A stretch of 64,000 nt of DNA from Tethya wilhelma. Taxonomy: Eukaryota; Porifera; Demospongiae; Tethyida; Tethyidae. Both the position numbers and the translations under genes were made by a program. The DNA is taken from contig CAXIPT010000002.1 in the NCBI GenBank assembly GCA_964030475.1, positions 9,878,984-9,942,983 on the forward strand, in the 5' to 3' direction. Below, piece after piece: positions 55,794 to 64,000 of the stretch. The notes beneath the pieces were generated by a model that was not told the DNA's origin, did not search any database, and saw only the letters and a list, made by a program, of their open reading frames with translations. Numbering within the stretch: position 1 is the first letter of the stretch; every line of letters starts with the position of its first letter.

Positions 55794-57032
55794 NATCATC
55801 TGAAAGTTTTTGTTTTGCCCAAAGCAACTATCAGAATACACTGTCAGCTTTTTGATAGAGGCAGGAAGTGTGTCAAGGTAAGATTGAACACATGAACAAA
55901 TTTCATCTGCGCCCCTACTAGCAACAGATTCATTCCACATGTACATGTTTGCATCACCAGTGGTGGCATTGTGGACACCAAAGTTATAAACCCACAACTG
56001 CCGTGAATAGAACATTGATCCATGGGTGAGAGTAGGAACAGGTAGGTTTTGCATGAGGTCAAATGTGATAAGTGAGTTGTCTGATGTTGTTTTTGTTGCT
56101 TCAGCATCAGAACGCAATTGCTGATAACCTTGGCTTGCCATTTCTTGGTGAGTAGACAATTCAGTTTGCTTCTCAACACGTTCATCCTCATTTGTGGAGG
56201 CTCTTATAGCTGTGTTGAGTAGGTCACAAGTCTCGCACGTATCACTTCGTGGATACCCAAAACTTAAGTTGAACTCTTCGTTAAATATTTTTCGGTATAG
56301 CCATTCCTTTACTACTGGCTCAGCTCCACTTTGCGATTCATACTTTTCCTGATAGAGTAGATACATTCGAGAAATACTAAGACCTTCGTCAAGATACTCA
56401 CGTTTCAAATTTGACGAACGAGAATAGTGGCTTCTCCTACAGGGAAATGACTTAATATGCTCACGAACTTTGTCTTTCGCTTCCTCTGAGATTGCATGTG
56501 GTCTGCTTGTATGTTTGCCCCGCTTGTCATCTGCAATAAGAACACCATCTGTGATTTTGGTTACGAGACCTTCAACACGGCGTTTACCAATTGCATGTAT
56601 ATCACAGAAGGTTTTTTTGCAGACTTGTTTGTGACTACCATTAGCAAGCCGCACACGGTATATAACACTGTGGCTTCGCTGCTGATGCAATTCAGAAGTG
56701 GTATGCCTTTTTATACTAGTTGTGCTAAGTAAGCCATACAGATATTTATTTTGAGCATCATGGTTTCCTAGAGCATAGAAATCTTCAAAAATTCTAAGCT
56801 GCTCAGTTTCACACAGACTTTCAGAACAGTTATAAGAGCATTTGCACGTAATTTTGACTTGTTGCTTACAATTTTTTTCGTCTCCTTTGTATGTAGTGTA
56901 GCTTTCACCTTTATCTTTGGCTAGTTTTCTTTTTTTTCTTGTCCACTCTTCTTCTTGTCGCAAGCGCTTTCTTCCGCGCCTTGATTTGCTAGGTCCAGCT
57001 TCTCCGGTCTCGACAGTAAGGCTGTCGTCCAT
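55794..57032 (-). CDS. Transposase-like protein, C-terminus lost at an N
   Basis: One exon from ATG at 57032. N-terminus is basic (KSRRGRKRLRQEEEWTRKKR, a likely NLS), then a Cys cluster (KCSYNCSESLC). Further C-H-C spacing follows (CKKTFCDIHAIGKRR). A C-C pair (SDTCETCDLL) precedes a region with two likely catalytic-type aspartates: LITFDLMQNLPVPTL and LTVYSDSCFGQNKN, the SD-x-C-x-GQN-x-N signature of a widespread RNase H-like transposase family in animals. MYMWNESVASRGADEICSC lies between. The frame then runs into the CA repeat and N, so the third acidic residue and C-terminus are missing. No introns, and repeats flank it, which fits a DNA transposon. The exact superfamily is uncertain. Confidence 0.7.
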
Positions 57033-57249
57033 CTTACTTTAGAAGCTCGAGGGCAGAAGTATGATCACGTGCAGTTAGTTATTATGTAATATCACGTGAG
57101 CTAGCATTGAACTTTGACCCCTCTGATCAGCACTAAAACTAAAGTCGCGCGAGAAAAGGATCGGTATACTGATAGCAGACAGTTGTAAGTTTCATATGAT
57201 AATGAAAACTGAAAATTGATAAAAATGTTACTTATCCCCTTTTTCCACT

Positions 57250-57630
57250 GACCCCTTCAATTATAGTACACTCATTTTGAGCTGTAATTTGAAGAATACA
57301 CACTGATAGATCTCACTCCAAATATATTGAGCAATAATTGCACGATACTGTTATACAAATTTATACACAAGTTGAAAGAAACCTCTCGGTAATTAATATA
57401 GGAACCTAACGTCAAATATCTGCATGCAGATTACAATTATAAAAGCATAATATGTACAGCAATTAGTACACTCCTTTTCAGTTATGAATCAAAGAACACA
57501 CACTGGTTAATCTTACTCCATGATTATGCAAATTTATATTATACACAAAGTTGTTGAAACTCTCAGTAATTAGTATGGGAAGCCAACGTCAAATATCTGC
57601 ATGCATATTACAATTATAAATGCACATAAG
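57250..57630. repeat. Imperfect tandem repeat of about 200 bp upstream of the transposase-like ORF
   Basis: TAGTACACTC(A/C)TTTT, ACACACTG, CTTACTCCA, AATTTATA, CAACGTCAAATATCTGCATG and ATTACAATTATAAA occur twice in the same order. These could be subterminal repeats of the transposon. Confidence 0.55.
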
Positions 57631-60600
57631 TCAAGATTATTATATAAACTTTGTATCACAACAGGTGCCATCACATTCTACTATATACACAACATACAAT
57701 CACTTTTTCCGAGAAATTATATATAGTTCTACCAAAACAAAGCATTCACCCACCTACAGTCTGATGATATAATACAAACACCCACTCAAACTGGGATTAT
57801 ACCAGAGCTAAGAAAACTTGAGCATCAATAAAACAATGTTCACTTTATGTGGCTAGCATGTGGAAGCAACTTAAGCTGCATTCAATCAGAGAGGAAGCCA
57901 AAGTGGAATCCATTACTGCAACAGTGACACCCACACATTCTAGCTACAACCACATTACTACACTTTTGACGCCATTATTATAATCTCATGACTCTAGAGG
58001 ATTTGCACACGTAATTCGACACCTACGCATTTTGGCACGCATTAACTTGCAATAACTTGCTCCATTCTGACGCACCATTGTTTTAGCCGTCTGGAGAGTT
58101 TACGTAGAAACGTACATGCAAGTTGACGCCTACACGTTTTGTTTTAACGACTTAACTATCAATGATAAATTAACTTATTCTACTAGCTCTGACGTACTAT
58201 TTCAATCCCTTATTATACATACGTACTACATTTGAGAATTTAATAATGCGCATATTACACGTGTAAAACAACGCCTACACTTTTGAGCTAGACGACTGAC
58301 TATTGATAGCAATTATGACGTACTGTTATGTGATAAAGGGTCTTGTGACTATATCCACTGTGCAACATGATTCTCTAGACCAATCAATGAGGGAACCGTT
58401 GCACTTCTTGACTCTTTCTTCAAGCTAGTGGACACAAGGGTATGCCGTTACACCGATCCATTGAGGCATGGTTATGCGAATCATCATAGTGTTACAGCTT
58501 TTCGTCAATTTTTGGAGAAGATCAATTCCATAGATATTATCAAAGATATTCAGAAACACTTATCTACCAAGGTTTCAAGAGTGAATTTTGTGCTATTTTG
58601 GTCAAAATCTAACCCATGGCAATTCATATGATACTTAGCCATACCATAAATTCAAATACGAAAGGCACACATTAAATTGTATACTTGCATACGTCTATCT
58701 TTTAAAACACTTTAGTTACAGGTAAGTGGAAGGACATACAGAGCTGATGTCTGTGAGAAACTATTTCCACTTTCATTTTGAGCTACTAAGAGATAATGCA
58801 TACTTCCCAGCCGTCCACAAAGAAACACAGGCTTGGCTAGCCGATCGCTAACTGAACAGAAACGCTCAAAGCAACTCGATTGTTTGATTGGACATGACTT
58901 GGATGCTTATGCTATCGCATACATGTATGTTGTAGTGGTGCATCGCATTCCTACCTGGTTAATACCATGGCAACTTATTGTACTGCACATCCACACAATA
59001 CTGAACACTGCATACCCAAAGCAATTAAGCATCAAAGAAAGAAAATGGACATGTGAAATGTAGTTCAAGCTCCTCAGATTCATAACCGCTATATAACTGC
59101 TAGCTATAATTCTAAGTGAACCAGAAGGCATTTATGTACTTATATATAGTTGGAACAAGTAGCAAGTTGTACTCAATGGTGTGTGAGCAATAGTATAGCT
59201 CAAGTATTCAGAGGTGTCTCAATTTTTTTTTCAATCTATTTATAGCCAAGTAGAAAATAGATTCAAAAATGAAAGCGTCCCCCAATTGTAAGAGGTTAAT
59301 TTGGTTCTCATTTTGAAAATTTCAAGAAATCTCCCTCAGCTTTCACTACCAACATCAAACTCCACAACAAAACAAAAAACACATTAGAAACATACAAATT
59401 GAAACTAGGTCACTGACACTACTAGTACAACATGTGTAGCTTTACTACAATAAATATACCACTTTTACCACATGTAATGAATGCATTGTAACTATACACA
59501 ATGGGCCTGAGACTAAATGTCTCTGGGGTAAGAGAGAGCAGACTTCAAGTCTGGAGCTAGCTGCCCATGCATGTAGCTCAGTGAGTGAAGTGAGTGGGTG
59601 TAGAGAGACCAGAAGGGGCTTTTGTGTGTTTGTGACTCCATCTGATAGGATCACAATGGAGTCCACTAGGAGCAGTGGTCTTGTATTGTGGTGTGAAGGT
59701 ACAATGCCTGTGGGTGCAGTGGTAGTATAGCTTCTTCCCAGGGTCACGCTGTTTGAAAAAAAGCTAAGAGATCTTAGAGGGGCTTGGGATGAGGCTAGTG
59801 GTTGAAAGTGATAGTACCTTGGATACCATGTGACTCTGCGCACTACTGCATGTGCCCTCCCAGCCCAAAAGGACCCATAACTACAGGAGTGTGTCTTTTG
59901 CTAAGTCAGCAAGTAGCATAGGTGCATATGAAAAATCATGAAATTTTTTTTTTTGAGATTTAGCTGGGATTCAAAGAGGTCTTTTGAATTCTAGCTAGTC
60001 GAATGCTCTTACCACTGAGCCCAAAACCCATAGGCATTATGATCAACTCTCAATGCAATGTATTATAGCCATGTGCATTTAAACAGATTTGCCAGCTCAG
60101 CAATTTAAAGGTGCATTCGTCCCTCAGTCATGTACCATGCATGTTCAGCTGCTACATGCATGACTTTGAATGAAATAATTCTCGGAGAAAATTCACAAGA
60201 GAAAAATAAAAGTGCTGAACTTCCAATAAAGTTACATCACAAATCAGTAGGAAATAACAGTTGATCTGTGCTACATACAGAAACAGCCTGCATTGAATTC
60301 TTAAGCATATTATACTCAAGTGTTACACATCAGAGTCAGCTGTTGAAAGGAATCACAGTAGGAAGTGATGTGCTTGCTGCCATACGTGCATTCTCAATAT
60401 TTATTGCTATTTTTCTAGAACAGATTGGATATGAGAAACATCCGTATGTGGGATGCTCCAAAAAATTGCTTGCGTACTACATAGTACTATGTCATAACCA
60501 TCTACAGTTCTGTACACAGCATAACATGTATAGCAGAGGGTCAAATGGTCTTAAATTGAGGGAATAGTTTCGCAGCAAAATTCTAGGAAGGAATAAAAAA

Positions 60601-60928
60601 TTTCCCCTTCCTCCTACCTTACTAGTATCTATAACTACAGTTTACAAGGACATAACTATCTGTGTATTTATACAAGCATTAGAACCATAAGATAATTGCC
60701 AGCAATATTCTCATAAAAGTATTGGCATCTGGAAATAACCACTTAAGGAAACCACAATAATCTTTATTGTGGAGTAGAATAAGGAAGTTTGAGCAAGAGT
60801 TGAACATTTGTGTGTGTACTTTTATATTCCTGGGAATCCCAGAAAGAATACCCCACTGTGTTACATACTACAACAACAGTCACATGATAGTCATGTGAGC
60901 ATCACATGACATTACACAATCACCATAC
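57631..60928. other. 3.3-kb spacer; no gene supported apart from a SINE-like piece
   Basis: Short open frames at 58428-58631 and 60268-60567 lack splice context. Further FERM-gene exons would be expected here on the minus strand, but none could be assigned with confidence. Confidence 0.45.
59942..60022 (-). repeat. tRNA-derived SINE-like fragment, copy 2
   Basis: Minus strand GCTCAGTGGTAAGAGCAT (A box), then CTTTGAATCCCAGC (B box), then CTCAAAAAAAAAAA. It shares GGTAAGAGCATTC(G/A)ACTA with copy 1 at 170-250. Confidence 0.6.
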
Positions 60929-62285
60929 CTTGAAGAATGTAGGAAATGATCCCAGGAGCTAGCTGTTCAGGGCATTTCAGCTTCCCTTCCACCAAATCCT
61001 TTCTTAACTGCTGGTAGAAATGAGTCCTACAAATTACAAAAAAGAGATTATTATACCACTCTCTTTGTTGTACACCTAAAGGTTGGTTGCTATGGGGATT
61101 CTTCTCTAAGTTGCTAAGATTTTGCAAATCTTGAAGCAAACCTGGAGCTTGTGTGTGTCATCATTGGATCCAGGGGGTAGTATCTCACTTTGAAGACAAG
61201 TCGATAAGGAGGTTCTGGGGGGGGAAAAAATGTAAGTCAAAATCGTGTGAAAATAATAAAAATGGGAACATTAACTGGACTTACTTGACAATTCAATCAA
61301 TCATTGAAGTTGGAACACAAACAATTTTTATAAAGATAGTTGTAAAACTTACTTTTTATCTGCTTCTTTATTGGTTTTGAGAGGTCAAGCCATTGCTGTG
61401 CACATTTAGATACATTATGTAACATCACTTCCATATATGGATTTAATTTCACATACTACATTGGTAACCATGCACACTTGGTCAATAGTCAACAAAGGTC
61501 AGGGTTCAAATGGAGGCATGCATGAATATTCACAACAATTGTATAATATTGACTTGTGCCATAAAGTATATAACCAGACAATCTACACAATCTAAAAAAT
61601 GTTTATCAAAGTCTCTTTGTCCAGTTGACTATGGACCACTATAAAAGTTTTTGCAAACAGCTATTCTTAGAGATCGCACTGCAAGCAAAAATGTTGTCTG
61701 CTGTCTCGGATAGGTCATTACAAGCAATGATACGGTTCATAAAGCTATAAAAAAGCAGATGTAAAAACAGACCTCTTAATGTGGATGAATATGATCAATC
61801 CTTGGGCATATAAAATGTGTGTGCTTAAAGAGTCAAGTTACTAAGATCTAGTCTTGCGGTTGTTGGGAGTGATTCGCTAACTCTAGAGTTAAACAAACAA
61901 ATTGATCGTTTTTTTATCCACAGACACAAAACATATGCAATTAATAGCCTTGAGAAACACCTGCCAAGACCGAGGCTTAGCTAGCTTAAGAGCTGGAAAA
62001 ATCTAGTAGACAATGTAAGATACTTACAGTATTTTTATATGAGCAAGCAGGCTGTTCGTAAAAAACAAACAACACACAATGTACTATATGTCTACTTAAT
62101 ACTTGATTCAGCTACATGAGTAATTTAGCAATTTGTAAGTAGAGAGACTAGATCTTTGAAGAGCAGATTCTGTGACTTACTTGAACTTTCTGGTCGTCTT
62201 CAAATTCTAGACCAAAGTAATCTTTCTCGGAGATGGCAAGCCTTCGAAGAACTTGGTCAAAAACCACCTTACCATCTGTTTTTTT
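60929..62285 (-). CDS. FERM-domain protein, partial (F1-F2 part)
   Basis: Four exons in perfect phase: 62285-62181 (KKTDGKVVFDQVLRRLAISE then KDYFGLEFEDDQKVQ), 61395-61353 (QWLDLSKPIKKQIK), 61214-61142 (PPYRLVFKVRYYPLDPMMTH) and 61026-60929 (THFYQQLRKDLVEGKLKCPE then QLAPGIISYILQ). Joined, they give the usual FERM order: end of F1 with KDYFGL, the WLD-x-x-K motif, the F-x-V-K/R-x-Y-P strand, then Y-Q-Q-L-R-K-D-L-V-x-G-K-L-x-C-P of F2. Family knowledge: FERM modules bind phosphoinositides and membrane-protein tails at the cortex. The sequence is closest in style to the band 4.1/FRMD/PTPN3-4 branch; subtype not resolved. The first exon(s) lie beyond 62.3 kb, possibly outside the window, and F3 and later exons were not found. 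Confidence 0.85.
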
Positions 62286-62288
62286 CTG

Positions 62289-62289
<1 letters not shown>

Positions 62290-62342
<53 letters not shown>
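62290..62342. repeat. (GA)n microsatellite adjacent to a FERM exon
   Basis: About 26 GA units begin five bases past the splice acceptor of the exon at 62285. Confidence 0.95.
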
Positions 62343-62348
<6 letters not shown>

Positions 62349-62916
62349 ACGAATGTTTACGTGACATTGTGTGCAAGACAAATAGCCTACAAAGGTCCAC
62401 AGCCAGGGATAAAATATGTACCAATTTCCTACTCTCCCACAACTCAAAGACAATGAAGTTATATTCACAGACAGCTGCACCTCTTAGAGCACACTTTGAG
62501 ACTCTGCACCCAAAGGCATCACTGCCAAACTTCCAAGCACTCAAGTACAATACAGGCCTTGTTTCCAAAACAAGATTACTCAAATTATAATTCATGCAAG
62601 CAGATGGGCGCACACCCATTCAGATCACACACACACACACTATATATAGTGAGCAAACATGAGCGACTGCATGACAACCTTGAATGGCTGAAGGTAGCTA
62701 ACAAAATTTGCTTTTGTGTGCTGGGGCATTGGCCAACAATGATAATTATGAATGTAAGGTAGAGAAATGTTTTGAATTTGTTCCCGGAAGTCTACATGGA
62801 GACATTTGGAGAGTACACTAGTGCTGAAAACTAAAATTTCTGAACAAAGAGAGAAAAATTTGTTTTCAAGGTCAAACGTTTGTTTGAGTCTTGGCGTAGA
62901 TGTGTGTGTGTGTGTG

Positions 62917-62958
<42 letters not shown>

Positions 62959-64000
62959 GGTGTGCACAGTATTGATTCCACGTACAGACGGAATCCAGCT
63001 ATGATAGCTCACTGACATAAAGTTGACAACATGCCAACAAATCTCTCAGTATCAAAACACAGTATACAAAGTTCTACTGAGCCGAGCACATAAGTATACA
63101 AACAGCCTCCACAGAATAAGCTCAATTTTTGTCAAGCAAGCAAAGCTAAATTCTTTAAACAAAACTAAGCCAGCACCACAAGCATACAACCACATGTGTG
63201 ACTGTTGTCATATCTGTTTCACATGCAACCCAATATGCTCTCAAGTTTGCACACAAGCTGATGATTCCCACACTTTGGAAAATCGAAAAGAATTGAGCAA
63301 TGGGTCCCAATAAGTATCACTTGTCATCTTGTGGTTTGGAGATAATGACCACCAGCTGAGATCAAGTATCAGCTCTATACACATTACTATAGGTCTTTAA
63401 AACTTCGCATGTGCCAAGAAGGTTTTTTTCCTTCAAATATCGCATGACAGTTTTAAAAATTTACACTCTATAGCTCTCAAATGGCACAAATATTAAGCTG
63501 GATAACTATTCAAACAGGTCACTGATGTTGGTAGAAAGTTCAGGCTGAAATATCCTCTGAAATTTCACAAATTGGTTTCTCATCTGGACTAGGTATGTGT
63601 GTACAGATGCTGCCACTAAACCATCTCCATGGAAACAGTCTTATCAAAGTTGGAGCACTAGCTAGGGTAGTTTTTTCAAAGGAAAAAAAATATGGAGATC
63701 ATTTGAACATTTACCGTATTATAGAGGCTTGTTGACTTTCTCACAAAATTCTGAGAACTATTCTAGCTTTAAACTGCTGAAGTAATTGCATACCATTCAC
63801 TTGTCTATTCATAGGTTTATAATGGTGGCCATTAAGGCTGGACTCTTGAATGGCCTTACAAGAAAATGGAACACAATTGGCAGACAGTCACTATTTCACA
63901 CTACTCGGTAGTTTATAACTCTCAGGAAGTTGGCTTACTACTGCGTAACATTACATCACCGTTGTCAAGTAGCAACCGGGCATTGGCAAAAAATGTATTG
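62343..64000. other. Window end; probable FERM-gene intron, no exon recognised
   Basis: Contains a (GT)n run with GC interruptions at 62901-62965 and otherwise unique AT-rich sequence. An upstream FERM F1 exon should be on the minus strand here or beyond. Confidence 0.45.

Noticed and set aside
58428..58631. Open frame with HGYANHHSVTAFRQFLEKI, reminiscent of a transposase fragment
   Set aside because: Short, no splice context, and no diagnostic residues of any transposase family; could be chance.
59585..59757. Minus-strand frame after ACAG with RDPGKKLYYHCTHRHCTFTP, possible terminal exon of the FERM gene
   Set aside because: Phase link to the last FERM exon cannot be shown, and the segment overlaps an AGCCTC-type foldback end; too weak to call.

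Overview
This is a eukaryotic nuclear window: genes with GT-AG introns, long AT-rich spacers, many (CA)n and (CT)n microsatellites, and tRNA-derived and foldback repeats. The conserved genes are metazoan (LRRK-type kinase, ITFG1/LINKIN, a CDK8/19 exon, LIN9, WDR12, a FERM-domain protein). Short introns, a divergent gene pair sharing an 89-bp promoter, and expanded lineage-specific membrane proteins suggest an early-branching animal, most likely a demosponge. That attribution is inference. Single-base Ns sit at several microsatellites, and genes lose exons beside some of them, so the window is probably a scaffold with small gaps or misjoins.

Layout. 1-2.6 kb: 3' half of a LRRK-like kinase (+). 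2.9-4.2 kb: ITFG1 homologue (-), C-terminal part missing. 4.2-7.7 kb: three paralogues of an unrecognised alpha-helical protein family whose first exons encode acylation-like N-termini; one is truncated and opens in frame into ITFG1. A lone CDK8-like exon lies among them. 9.3-15.2 kb: LIN9 (-), head to head with WDR12 (+, 15.3-17.9 kb) across a compact promoter with an NRF-1-type palindrome.

19.0-29.1 kb is the most striking part: five secreted pore-forming-protein genes, all on the minus strand. Two are aerolysin-fold proteins with a three-fold N-terminal repeat of about 51 residues. Three are actinoporin-like, with a signal-peptide exon plus one large exon; two of these arose by a recent 2.2-2.5 kb tandem duplication. 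Related non-coding modules recur in the spacers.

30.0-33.8 kb and 39.7-43.5 kb are two copies of a 3.8-kb segment. Each carries a polytopic membrane protein (+) tail to tail with a single-pass membrane protein (-) whose cytoplasmic tail has a tandem-tyrosine, ITAM-like motif. Copy 1 of the polytopic gene has a 1-bp frameshift, and the end of the segment is inverted between copies. Between them lies a large disordered protein gene (34.5-39.6 kb, -) that lost its 5' end at an N.

43.5-55.7 kb is mainly repeat-rich: long-TIR foldback elements, GTTTGCCATTG elements, and a 0.58-kb exact duplication around Ns that looks like an assembly artefact. 55.8-57.0 kb holds a transposase-like ORF. 60.9-62.3 kb contains four exons of a FERM-domain protein (-).

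Functionally the window joins housekeeping genes (ribosome biogenesis, MuvB cell-cycle control) to an accessory block of secreted pore formers beside duplicated cell-surface receptor-like proteins, an arrangement that suggests defence, toxicity or allorecognition. That interpretation is inference.
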